Positions 1 to 7,477 of a DNA stretch of 64,000 nucleotides are shown here, piece after piece; the first letter of the stretch is position 1; every line of letters starts with the position of its first letter. Source of the stretch: Solimonas thermocellulolyticum (GTDB lineage Bacteria; Pseudomonadota; Gammaproteobacteria; Nevskiales; Nevskiaceae); assembly GCF_040327995.1 (NCBI RefSeq), contig NZ_JBEPIJ010000005.1, forward strand, positions 1 to 64,000, in the 5' to 3' direction. A program made the position numbers and the translations under genes. The notes beneath the pieces are model-generated. The model was not told the DNA's origin. It saw only the letters and a program-made list of their open reading frames with translations, and ran no database searches.

Positions 1-1
1 C

Positions 2-793
2 TACGCCAAGGCGGCCAAGGTGCTGGAGATCCTGGTCGCGCAGTATCCGAGCGAGAGCTACGTGCTGCAGCTGTCGGGCATGTACGGGCTGATGGGCGAG
101 CAGAAGAAGCAGCTGGCGACGCTACACGCGGGCTATCTGGGCGGCATGGTCACCAAGCGGGCGGATCTGCTGAACCTGGCGCGGCTGTACATGGTCGAGG
201 AGGTACCGTATCCGGCGGTGCAACTGCTGACCAAGGCTTTCAAAGACAAGCTTATTGAGCCGGACGCCGAGACCCTGCAACTGTACGCGCAGGCGCTGGC
301 GCTGGCGCAGGAGCGCGATGCGCAGATTCCGGTGCTCAAACGTCTGGCCGAGCTGACGGGCGAGTCGAAGCACTACGCGTTTTTGGGTCAGGCGCAGGCC
401 GAGGCCGGCAACTGGGGCGAGGCGATCGCGGCGTTTGAAAAGGCGCTACAGGCCAAGGATGTCGAAGACGCCGCCGGCATCCGCATGCAGCTCGGCACCG
501 CGCAATTCAATGCCGGACGCCTCAATGACGCCCGGCGCACCTTCATCGCCGCCGCCGAGTCCGACAAGCACGGCGAGACCGCCGCCAACTGGATCAAATT
601 CGTCAGCGCCGAAATCGAACGCAAACGCGCCATGGAGCAGATGCCGCAGCAGGCCCAGCCGGCGGGGGAGCCGGCGCAGGGTGAAGCGTCCGGCACGCAA
701 GGGCAGGCGCCCGCATTCAATCCGCAGATGGATACAGCCAACGCCCCAAGCGCGGTAAGCGATGACAAGGCAACAGACAAGGAACGTTCATGA
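2..793 (+). CDS. Tetratricopeptide-repeat protein, 5' truncated by the window edge
   Basis: The reading frame is open from the first bases, so the true start lies upstream; 264 C-terminal codons are visible. The visible part is helical with repeated TPR-like pairs, for example HYAFLGQAQAEAGNWGEAI followed by a second unit containing GTAQFNAGRLNDARRTF. The last 60 or so residues are a low-complexity Gln/Ala/Pro/Gly-rich tail. TPR proteins of this kind often sit behind ExbB-ExbD-TonB genes in gammaproteobacteria; that role is only inferred here because the upstream genes are outside the window. The stop overlaps the start of the next gene (ATGA), implying translational coupling. A specific function cannot be assigned. 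Confidence 0.75.
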   Translation, partial: YAKAAKVLEILVAQYPSESYVLQLSGMYGLMGEQKKQLATLHAGYLGGMVTKRADLLNLARLYMVEEVPYPAVQLLTKAFKDKLIEPDAETLQLYAQALALAQERDAQIPVLKRLAELTGESKHYAFLGQAQAEAGNWGEAIAAFEKALQAKDVEDAAGIRMQLGTAQFNAGRLNDARRTFIAAAESDKHGETAANWIKFVSAEIERKRAMEQMPQQAQPAGEPAQGEASGTQGQAPAFNPQMDTANAPSAVSDDKATDKERS

Positions 794-1473
794 ACGCAGA
801 GCTGAACGAAAAGGTGGTCGTCGTCACGGGCGCGCTCGGTGCGCTCGGTCGCGCCGTCGTGGAAGCGGCGGCCGATGCCGGGGCGACGCTGGTCGCGATC
901 GACCGCGTCGCTGCGCCGTCACCGCGCGGCGCGGCATTCGCATGTACCTTGGACCTCGCGGACGCGCAGGCGACGCAGGCAGCGATGGCGACGATCGCGC
1001 AGCGGCATGGACGGATCGATGCACTGGTCAACGTCGCCGGCGGCTTTCGCTGGGAAACCCTCGCCGACGGGTCGATCGAGACTTGGGATCAGCTCTACGG
1101 CATCAATCTGCGCACCGCCGTCAACGCCTCGCGCGCCGTGCTGCCACATCTGTCGGCCGGCGGGCGCATCGTCAACATCGGCGCGGTCGCCGCGGTCAAG
1201 GCGACGGCCGGTATGGGCGCTTATGCCGCATCCAAGGCCGGCGTTGCACGACTCACCGAGGCGCTCGCCGAGGAACTCAAGGCCCGCGACATCACCGTCA
1301 ACGCCGTGCTGCCGAGCATCATCGACACGCCGGCGAATCGCGCCGACATGCCCGACGCCGATGTTTCGAAATGGGTCACCCCGCGCTCGCTCGCCGATGT
1401 CATCGTGTTTCTGCTCGGGCCGCGCGCCGCAGCGGTGACCGGCGCGCTGATCCCTGTCGTCGGCAGGGTCTGA
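790..1473 (+). CDS. Short-chain dehydrogenase/reductase (SDR)
   Basis: A 227-residue classical SDR. The nucleotide-binding glycine motif TGALGALG is near residues 14-21, the NVAG structural motif near residue 80 and the catalytic Tyr-x-x-x-Lys appears as YAASK. The C-terminus is shorter than in most ~250-residue SDRs, ending soon after a TGALIPVVG segment that matches the usual TG-x-x-I/L-x-V-D-GG end but lacks the double glycine. The ATG overlaps the stop of the TPR gene by four bases, so the two are probably co-translated. The substrate is unknown. The promoter-like sequence downstream suggests that the operon ends here. Confidence 0.85.
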   Translation: MNAELNEKVVVVTGALGALGRAVVEAAADAGATLVAIDRVAAPSPRGAAFACTLDLADAQATQAAMATIAQRHGRIDALVNVAGGFRWETLADGSIETWDQLYGINLRTAVNASRAVLPHLSAGGRIVNIGAVAAVKATAGMGAYAASKAGVARLTEALAEELKARDITVNAVLPSIIDTPANRADMPDADVSKWVTPRSLADVIVFLLGPRAAAVTGALIPVVGRV

Positions 1474-1512
1474 GCATCCGCGCTGCGCGGGGTGCGTGGC
1501 ACGCGGATCACG

Positions 1513-1540
1513 TTGCAGCGGTGCAGTGACGGCGTATGAT
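1513..1540 (+). promoter_or_regulatory. Candidate sigma-70 promoter for the two-component cassette
   Basis: TTGCAG at 1513-1518 and TATGAT at 1535-1540 are separated by 16 bp, close to the sigma-70 consensus. Transcription would start near 1547 and leave a leader of about 200 nt before the kinase ATG at 1754. The leader contains an inverted repeat (TCGCCGAA 1595-1602 / TTCGGCGA 1624-1631). This is an inference from sequence only. Confidence 0.45.
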
Positions 1541-1753
1541 AGTGGACAGCAGTGTTGACCAATTACGGAGTGGCTGGATAGGGGAGTGATCGTATCGCCG
1601 AACGCCCGGCTGCTGGCCGCGGCTTCGGCGATCGCGACGCGCCTGCGACGGGACGTTCGACGACCGTGGCCGGCTCGGGAAATGCATCGCCGGATGAGGC
1701 GTAGTGGCGCGGGGCATCAGCCGGGCTGCTTGGCCTGACCAACGGGGAGAACG

Positions 1754-3499
1754 ATGCTACAGAGACTACTGATGGCGATCTCCGTCGGCGCGGCCCTCGT
1801 CGTGCTGGCCGTTCTGGTCGTACGCACTCAAAGCGAACCGCAGACGGTGCAGGGACACCTCGCGCGCATGATCACGCTCGCGCAACTGCGCGTGGCCAAC
1901 GAGGACGCCGACATCCAGGTTGCACGTGCCCGCCTACGACTGACGGCGGAGACCGACGGACTCCGTGATGCCGTGCAGCGGCTCGAAGCCGCCCGGGCTT
2001 CGCTGAGCACGCACCGCGACGAGTTTCGCGCCGTGTCGCGTGATCTTTCCGGCAACGCGGCGGCGCTGATCGAGCAGATCGACACCAAGACGGCGTTGAT
2101 CGGCACTTACGAGCGGCAGCTTCGGCAGTTTGCATCCGTCTATGAACGACTGCGCGCGCAGGTCGAGACGCTGCTCGCACATCCGGCTCTGCCGCTCGGG
2201 CATGCGCTGCACGGTGTCGTGCGCGGCCTGATCGAGGAGATTACCGCCTACGCCCTGCAATCGACGCCGGACAATCGGTCGACGATCGAAAGCCTGCTGG
2301 ACCGGCTCGGCGCGGATGCGGCATCGGTGCCGGCGCTGCGCGGCGCGCTGCTGGATCTCGGCCGCTCGACGACGGCGGCGCTGGGCGAGAAGGATCGCGT
2401 GCGCGCCACGGCGCAGCAGCTCGCCGACATCCCGATCGCGGCGGGTCTCGACGATCTGCAGCAGCGCTACGTCAATCATTACGTGAAATCGGAATTCGAA
2501 GTCGCGCGCTATCGCAACGTGCTGGTGATCTACGCCAGTGCCTTGCTCGTGGTGTTCGGCTTCGTCGGCTGGCGTCTGCGTCGCAGCTACGCCGAGTTGC
2601 AGGACATGAACGCCAAGCTCGAGGCGACGGTCGAGGCCAGGACCGCCGAGTTGCGCAAGGCCTTGAACGACGTGCGCATGCAGCAGGCGCAGCTCGTGCA
2701 ATCCGAGAAGATGGCGGCGCTCGGCCAGATGGTCGCCGGTGTCGCGCACGAGATCAATACGCCGCTCGGGTATGCACGCGGCAACGTCGAGACGGTGCGC
2801 GAGGCGCTACCGCTGATCCGTGAACTGTTCGATGCCCAACAGTCCGGCGATGCGCAGCGCCAGGAACAGGCACGGCGAAACTGGCCGCCCGAGGAGGGCC
2901 TGCCGGAAATCGAGATGCTGCTTGCCGATGCCGATTACGGACTGGGGCAGATCGGGGAATTGGTGCGCAGCCTCAAAGACTTTGCGCGCGTCGATCGCTC
3001 TCTCAACGAGATGTTCGACTTGAACGAGGGCATGGAGACGACGCTGAAAATCTGCCACAACCAGCTCAAGGGCCGCATCGAGGTTAAGCGCGATTACGGT
3101 GACCTGCCGCCAGTGCCCTGTGCGCCGTCGCAGATCAATCAGGTCTTCCTGAACCTGCTCAACAACGCCGCACAGGCGATCGACGGTCCCGGCGTGATCG
3201 CGATCCGCACGCGCGTCGAGGATGGCATGGCGGTAGTCGAGGTTCGTGACAGCGGTTGCGGCATGGATGCCGAGACGCGCGCCCACATCTTCGAGCCGTT
3301 CTTCACCACCAAGCCGGTCGGTCAGGGTACCGGCCTGGGCCTGTCCATCGTGTTTCGCATCGTCGAGGACCATCGAGGCAGCATCGACGTCGAGTCGGCG
3401 GTGGGGCAGGGTACGACCTTTCGTCTGCGCTTGCCGCTACAGAGGCCACGCAAGCTGGCAACCGCCGATGCCGACAGCCTGCAGGAGAGTGTCGCGTGA
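1754..3499 (+). CDS. Membrane sensor histidine kinase with all-helical sensor region
   Basis: The protein has 581 residues. One transmembrane helix lies at about 5-23, followed by a roughly 230-residue Leu/Ala/Arg-rich helical extracytoplasmic region resembling DAHL-type sensor domains. A second helix lies at about 255-273, then a coiled coil at 278-318. The H-box is GVAHEINTPL with His332; the N-box NNAAQAI is near 470-476, G1 is DSGCGM at 499-504 and G2 is GTGLGLSI near 525-532. It lacks any receiver domain of its own. An SD-like GGGGAG precedes the ATG. It overlaps the response regulator by GTGA, so the pair surely acts together. The signal sensed is unknown; the DAHL assignment is by resemblance only. 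Confidence 0.88.
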   Translation: MLQRLLMAISVGAALVVLAVLVVRTQSEPQTVQGHLARMITLAQLRVANEDADIQVARARLRLTAETDGLRDAVQRLEAARASLSTHRDEFRAVSRDLSGNAAALIEQIDTKTALIGTYERQLRQFASVYERLRAQVETLLAHPALPLGHALHGVVRGLIEEITAYALQSTPDNRSTIESLLDRLGADAASVPALRGALLDLGRSTTAALGEKDRVRATAQQLADIPIAAGLDDLQQRYVNHYVKSEFEVARYRNVLVIYASALLVVFGFVGWRLRRSYAELQDMNAKLEATVEARTAELRKALNDVRMQQAQLVQSEKMAALGQMVAGVAHEINTPLGYARGNVETVREALPLIRELFDAQQSGDAQRQEQARRNWPPEEGLPEIEMLLADADYGLGQIGELVRSLKDFARVDRSLNEMFDLNEGMETTLKICHNQLKGRIEVKRDYGDLPPVPCAPSQINQVFLNLLNNAAQAIDGPGVIAIRTRVEDGMAVVEVRDSGCGMDAETRAHIFEPFFTTKPVGQGTGLGLSIVFRIVEDHRGSIDVESAVGQGTTFRLRLPLQRPRKLATADADSLQESVA

Positions 3500-4428
3500 A
3501 CGCCACCAATGTCCCAACGAGCCGGCCGCACCTGCTGTTCGTGGATGACGAAAGCCGCATCCTGCTGTCGCTGCGCGCCATCTTCCGCGCCGACTACGAT
3601 GTCACCACGGCCGAGGGCGGCGCCAAGGCGATCGAGGTCCTCAAGAAGGAGCGCTTCGATGTGATCGTCAGTGACCAGCGCATGCCAGACGTGACCGGCG
3701 TGGAGGTCCTGCGCGTGGCGCGCGAGCTGCAGCCGCACGCGATCCGCATGCTGCTGACCGGGTACTCCGATCTCAACGCCATCATCGCTTCGATCAACGA
3801 GGGTGAGATCTTCCGCTTCATCCCCAAGCCGTGGATCAATAGCGAGCTGCGCGAGACCATCGCGGCCGCAGTGCGCGCAGCGTCGGTCGAGTATGTCGCT
3901 TTGCCGGAGCCGCCGCCGGGGCCGCAGCAGAACGCGGCGTACAACGAGGTCGGCGTGCTCGTGCTCGACGAGGACCCGCAGACCACGGTCGCCCTGCGTG
4001 CGGCCCTGGGCAGCGAACGCGAGGTCTACACCGCAGACAGCATCGAATCGGCGCTGACGCTGCTCGGGCAACACCGCATCGGCGTTATGTTCACGGAACT
4101 GGCCGTCGTCGGGCAGAGCGTCGCGCCCTTGCTCGGCGCGCTGCGTCAGCATCACCCGGCGCTGGTGGTGGTTGCAGTGACCTCGCAGGCGGACGCCGGA
4201 CACAGCATCTCGCTGATCAATCAGGGCCAGGTGTTCCGCCTGTTGCAGAAGCCGGTGGCGACGACGCTGCTGCGCGGGACCGTCAATATCGCCAGCCGAC
4301 GCCACGAAATGCTGCGCCAGCACCCGGAGCAGGCGCAGCGGATTGCCGCCGACACCACGCCCATGCTTCAGGTCGCGGATCGTACCGGTCTGCTTCGACG
4401 CATCCGCGGACTCCTACGCTGGGTTTGA
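3496..4428 (+). CDS. Response regulator with one receiver and one pseudo-receiver domain
   Basis: The GTG at 3496 was chosen because it overlaps the kinase stop as GTGA, giving 310 residues. Domain 1 (residues ~12-125) is a complete receiver: acidic pair D17-D18, phosphoacceptor D60 in IVSDQRMPD, T88 and K111 in FIPKPW. Domain 2 (~152-272) keeps the receiver layout (VLDEDP acidic cluster at 158-160, T229, K252 in LLQKP), but the phosphoacceptor position is Glu201 in MFTELAVV, so it should not be phosphorylated. No DNA-binding, GGDEF, EAL or HD-GYP output domain is present. The only remaining sequence is a short basic tail. It probably acts by protein-protein contacts; the TonB-domain protein next door is a possible partner. 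Confidence 0.85.
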   Translation: MNATNVPTSRPHLLFVDDESRILLSLRAIFRADYDVTTAEGGAKAIEVLKKERFDVIVSDQRMPDVTGVEVLRVARELQPHAIRMLLTGYSDLNAIIASINEGEIFRFIPKPWINSELRETIAAAVRAASVEYVALPEPPPGPQQNAAYNEVGVLVLDEDPQTTVALRAALGSEREVYTADSIESALTLLGQHRIGVMFTELAVVGQSVAPLLGALRQHHPALVVVAVTSQADAGHSISLINQGQVFRLLQKPVATTLLRGTVNIASRRHEMLRQHPEQAQRIAADTTPMLQVADRTGLLRRIRGLLRWV

Positions 4429-4432
4429 AGCG

Positions 4433-5242
4433 ATGAGCGATCAAGGCGGCAAAGCGGCGGGGCTGCTGGCGCGCATCGTCAGCTCGGCGGAGTACTCGAT
4501 CGCGGCGGCGTTGCTCGCGGTCTGCATCGTCGTGGCCGGGGCGTTGTGGCTGCTGCAGCCCGAGAAGGGTGAACTGGTGACGGCAGCGGCGCCCACGCCC
4601 AGCGCGCATCTACCCACCGTCGACGAGGATGCGGCGCTCACGGAGTGGAAGCGCCGGCTCGGCGAACAGTTCTCGGAAGCCGAACAGCAGCAGCGTCAGC
4701 GTGCCGCCGAGGAAGAACGTTTGCGTCTGGCGCGCGCGCAGGCCGAGGCGCAAGCGCAGGAGGAGCTTGCTGCGGCGCGCCGGCAGGCCGAGGCCGAACG
4801 GCGTGCCCAGCAGCGGCTGGAGGCGGCTGTATCCGGGCGCGTGGCTTCGAAGCCGAGCTCGCCGAGCAGCACGCCACGGGCATCTGCGCCGACACCGAAG
4901 CCGGCTGGCGCAAGCTCACAGGCCGACGCACGTCGAGCGCCGGCAACGCCGACGCCGCAGCCGGCCGTCGTCGCAGCGGCGATCGACTGGTCGTCATGCG
5001 AGCGGCCGAGCTATCCGGCACTATCCGTACGTCGTGGCGAGGAGGGCACGGTCGTCATCGCCGCCGAACTCGATGCCAACGCGCGCTTGCTCGATGCACG
5101 GGTGATCCAGTCGAGCGGTCATTCGCGGCTGGATCGCGTGACGCTGGAGGCGGTACGTGCCTGTCGCTTCACACCGGAGCTGGAGAACGGGGTGGCGAGG
5201 GCCGCGACTGCCGAGGTGCGCTTCACCTGGAAGCTGAACTGA
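4433..5242 (+). CDS. TonB C-terminal-domain membrane protein
   Basis: ATG at 4433 begins four bases after the regulator stop; it gives 269 residues. Residues ~21-42 form a single transmembrane anchor. A Glu/Gln/Arg/Ala-rich coiled coil follows (about 65-130), then an Ala/Ser/Pro/Thr linker able to span the periplasm. The C-terminal ~85 residues are a TonB-type domain: CERPSYPALSVRRGEEGTV, then VIQSSGHSRLDRVTLEA and VRACRFTPE. Such proteins transduce proton-motive energy to outer-membrane receptors or act as TolA-like spacers. No exbB or exbD is adjacent. Its placement behind a kinase and regulator suggests an envelope-related signal path, but this is inference. Confidence 0.8.
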   Translation: MSDQGGKAAGLLARIVSSAEYSIAAALLAVCIVVAGALWLLQPEKGELVTAAAPTPSAHLPTVDEDAALTEWKRRLGEQFSEAEQQQRQRAAEEERLRLARAQAEAQAQEELAAARRQAEAERRAQQRLEAAVSGRVASKPSSPSSTPRASAPTPKPAGASSQADARRAPATPTPQPAVVAAAIDWSSCERPSYPALSVRRGEEGTVVIAAELDANARLLDARVIQSSGHSRLDRVTLEAVRACRFTPELENGVARAATAEVRFTWKLN

Positions 5243-5291
5243 ACGCCCGAGTAGCATTCAACGCCAGGGCCGGCCACGAATGGCGGTGGGA

Positions 5292-5345
5292 GGATCCACC
5301 AGACTTGGCGCTCGAGGGGGGATCCACCAGACTTGGCGCTCGAGG
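5292..5345. repeat. Two tandem copies of a 26-bp repeat beside the initiator tRNA
   Basis: GGATCCACCAGACTTGGCGC plus TCGAGG occurs at 5292-5317 and again at 5320-5345 with no mismatch, two bases apart. It lies directly downstream of the tRNA in the direction of tRNA transcription. Eight bases of the repeat (GTCTGGTG on the minus strand) also occur across the 5' end of the tRNA gene, so the copies may be remnants of duplication around the tRNA. Confidence 0.85.
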
Positions 5346-5346
5346 T

Positions 5347-5423
5347 TGGTAGCGGGGGCAGGATTTGAACCTGCGACCTTCGGGTTATGAGCCCGACGAG
5401 CTGCCAGACTGCTCCACCCCGCA
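5347..5423 (-). tRNA. Initiator tRNA-fMet (CAU)
   Basis: Read on the minus strand the gene is 77 nt with encoded CCA. The anticodon stem-loop TCGGG-CTCATAA-CCCGA carries the three consecutive G-C pairs that mark initiators, and the T-arm is GCAGG-TTCAAAT-CCTGC. The first acceptor pair is unpaired, as initiators require, but it is U1-U72 (plus-strand positions 5423 and 5351) rather than the usual C1-A72. Pairs 2-71 to 7-66 are intact. The sequence is otherwise very close to E. coli metZ/metY. Confidence 0.96.
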
Positions 5424-5437
5424 CCAGACAGGCGGCA

Positions 5438-5467
5438 AGTATAAGATCGCAGCGTGATGCAGTGCAA
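5438..5467 (-). promoter_or_regulatory. Candidate promoter of the initiator tRNA
   Basis: On the minus strand TTGCAC (5467-5462) and TATACT (5443-5438) are 18 bp apart, placing the start about 8 nt upstream of the mature tRNA 5' end. The region between the -10 box and the tRNA is G/C-rich, typical of stable-RNA promoters. Confidence 0.5.
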
Positions 5468-5604
5468 CGCACGGCTGACAAGTCATTGCACCGGCGACGA
5501 ATTTCTCTAGGCTCCCGACGCCGGGTGGAGGCGACGTGCCGAGCGCATGGCGGATCGGCAATACTTCGTCCACTCGTCGATTCCATGTTGCCCGAGGTGA
5601 ATGC

Positions 5605-7077
5605 ATGCATCCGCTCCTCGTACGCGCACAGCAGCAGGGGCTTACGCGCCGCGACTTTCTGCGCAACCTTCTTCTGAGCGCCGGCAGTGTCGCGCTCGCC
5701 AGTCGGTTGACGGCCTGCGGCGGAAGCAATGTACCGGGGCCGTTGGTCGGTGGCGGCTGGCGCAGCCCTTTCGCCGACATGGGGCCACTGCTCGCGCCCG
5801 ACGAGAACGGCGTGCAGCTGCCGGCGGGTTTTCGTTCACGCGTCGTCGCCGTCGTCAACGAGCCGCCGATTCCGAGCAATCCGTCCTTCCTGTGGCACTC
5901 CGATCCAGACGGCGGCGCGGTGTTTCGCACCGATGACGGCGGCTGGATCTACCTGTCCAACAGCGAGGCGCGCGATGCGACGACGTTGTTCGGTCAACTG
6001 CCGGCGGTTCCGGTGATCTCCGAACTCGCCACCCGCGAGTCGCTCGAGCTGCTGTCGCCCATCGTCGGCCCGGTTACCGGACTGCTGCCGCTGAGTCCGC
6101 CGCTGGTGCTGCCGTTCAAAGGTGGCGTCAGCGCGCTGCGCTTCGACAAGGATGGGAATCTGGTCGACGCCTATCCGGTGCAGCGCAATACCACGACCAA
6201 CTGCTCGGGGGGCGCGACGCCCTGGGGCACCTGGATCAACGGCGAGGAAATCGTCGACGGCTACATGTTCGAATGCAGTCCCCTGCGCGATGGCGGCACC
6301 CCGATCCGGCTCGACCGCTTCGGACGCAAGGCGCACGAGATGGTGGCCGTCGACGTCGCCGGCCGCGCGATCTACCACACCGAGGACCTCACCGGCAGCG
6401 ATCGCTTCTACCGCACCGTGTTTCCGGCCCAGGCCTGGCCGGCGGGCGGCAAGCCCGATTACAGCCAGGGTGTGCTGCAGGTGCTCGCCGTGGACGCCGG
6501 GCTCGCCGCTGCGAGGCGAGGGCCGACACCGATTCGCTGGATCAACGCCATCGATGATGGTCGTCCGCAGTACCAGGTCTACCTCGACGAGGCGACCATC
6601 TTCGCGGGCAACGAGGGGGTGTGGTTCCTCAACGGTTTCGTGTTCTTCACCAGCAAGGGCGATGACAACATCTGGGCCATCGACACCATCGGTGGCACCA
6701 TCGAGAGCATCTACAACCCCGAGGACGGGCCGATCGGCTCACCGGTCGATCCAAACGAGCCCAAGCTCGCCGGCGTCGACAACATCGCCATGACCCTCGA
6801 CGGTGAAATGATCGTCGTCGAAGACGGTGGCGACATGCGTGCGATGGTGCTGCTGCCGGATCGCAGCACCATCCCGCTGTTGCGGCTGCCGGGCGATCCC
6901 GCCGTCACCGAGGTGACGGGCGTCGCGTTCTCGCCCGACGGCCGCCGCCTGTATGTGGCCAACCAGCGTGCGCTGCGCATGGGACAGCCCGCGGCTTTCG
7001 GTCTCGGTGGGGTGGTCTACGAGATCACCATGCCGTTTGCGGTGCGGGTGAATCCGCCGCTGGCGCGCGCGCTCTGA
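5605..7077 (+). CDS. PhoX-like (DUF839) Tat-exported phosphatase/phosphoesterase
   Basis: ATG at 5605 follows GAGGTGA (5594-5600) and gives 490 residues. The N-terminus has a twin-arginine signal (LTRRDFLRN) followed by a hydrophobic stretch and LTAC-GG, which fits a lipobox, so it may be a Tat lipoprotein. The PhoX-family signature NCSGGATPWGTWINGEE is present mid-protein, followed by DRFGRKAHEMVAVD and beta-propeller-like segments with several acidic Ca-binding-type loops. PhoX enzymes are calcium/iron-dependent alkaline phosphatases; the exact substrate here is unknown and DUF839 also covers uncharacterised members. It stands alone, divergent from the tRNA. A second Tat-type phosphatase lies at 38614. 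Confidence 0.85.
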   Translation: MHPLLVRAQQQGLTRRDFLRNLLLSAGSVALASRLTACGGSNVPGPLVGGGWRSPFADMGPLLAPDENGVQLPAGFRSRVVAVVNEPPIPSNPSFLWHSDPDGGAVFRTDDGGWIYLSNSEARDATTLFGQLPAVPVISELATRESLELLSPIVGPVTGLLPLSPPLVLPFKGGVSALRFDKDGNLVDAYPVQRNTTTNCSGGATPWGTWINGEEIVDGYMFECSPLRDGGTPIRLDRFGRKAHEMVAVDVAGRAIYHTEDLTGSDRFYRTVFPAQAWPAGGKPDYSQGVLQVLAVDAGLAAARRGPTPIRWINAIDDGRPQYQVYLDEATIFAGNEGVWFLNGFVFFTSKGDDNIWAIDTIGGTIESIYNPEDGPIGSPVDPNEPKLAGVDNIAMTLDGEMIVVEDGGDMRAMVLLPDRSTIPLLRLPGDPAVTEVTGVAFSPDGRRLYVANQRALRMGQPAAFGLGGVVYEITMPFAVRVNPPLARAL

Positions 7078-7263
7078 CCGCGATGCCGCGCCCGTAACCC
7101 AGGCGCATCGAGACCAAGCGCGGTAGGCGCTGATCGGTGGATCCGCGCCGGTGCACACGGCCAGCGTCCCGCAGCGCAGCAGGCTTTGGGGGCAGCGCAG
7201 CAGGCGCACGCAGCCTGCGATCACTCAGCGCCGATGCGCCGCGGTGCTCGAAAGCCCATGTGG

Positions 7264-7379
7264 TACCATGCTCCGCGACAGGTGTCGCACGCGCTCTCAT
7301 CGTGTTCGCGAGATGGCGTCGGCACCGCCGAGGTGCGTGGATCAGTGGACGGTAACAGGCGGCCGAGCAGCCGCCTTTT
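7264..7379 (+). ncRNA. Candidate small RNA or argD leader in a 400-bp intergenic gap
   Basis: The gap 7078-7477 holds no convincing protein gene. Within it, an extended -10-like TGGTACCAT (7261-7269) is followed by three possible hairpins: GCGACA/TGTCGC at 7275-7288, a looser one around 7297-7315, and GCACC/GGTGC at 7322-7336. They end in a terminator-like stem with four T residues. No good -35 is visible. It could be an independent sRNA of about 100 nt, or a transcript that attenuates argD. No known RNA family was recognised. Confidence 0.3.
7357..7379 (+). terminator. Rho-independent terminator upstream of argD
   Basis: AGGCGGC (7357-7363) pairs with GCCGCCT (7370-7376) around a CGAGCA loop and is followed by TTT-G. 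It lies 100 bp before the argD start and far after the PhoX-like gene, so it probably ends a short non-coding transcript. Confidence 0.6.
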
Positions 7380-7477
7380 GTCGTTGTAAAGCTCGTGGTC
7401 GACCAAACCAAGCGAACCGGGCGAGGGTTTCAGCTCGGTGCCTCGCCCAGTGTCCATAGAAGCAAGAGGTGACCGTC

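Noticed and set aside
3256..3495. In-frame upstream extension of the response regulator
   Set aside because: The extension lies entirely inside the kinase catalytic domain in another frame and has no receiver homology; the GTG at 3496 is coupled to the kinase stop.
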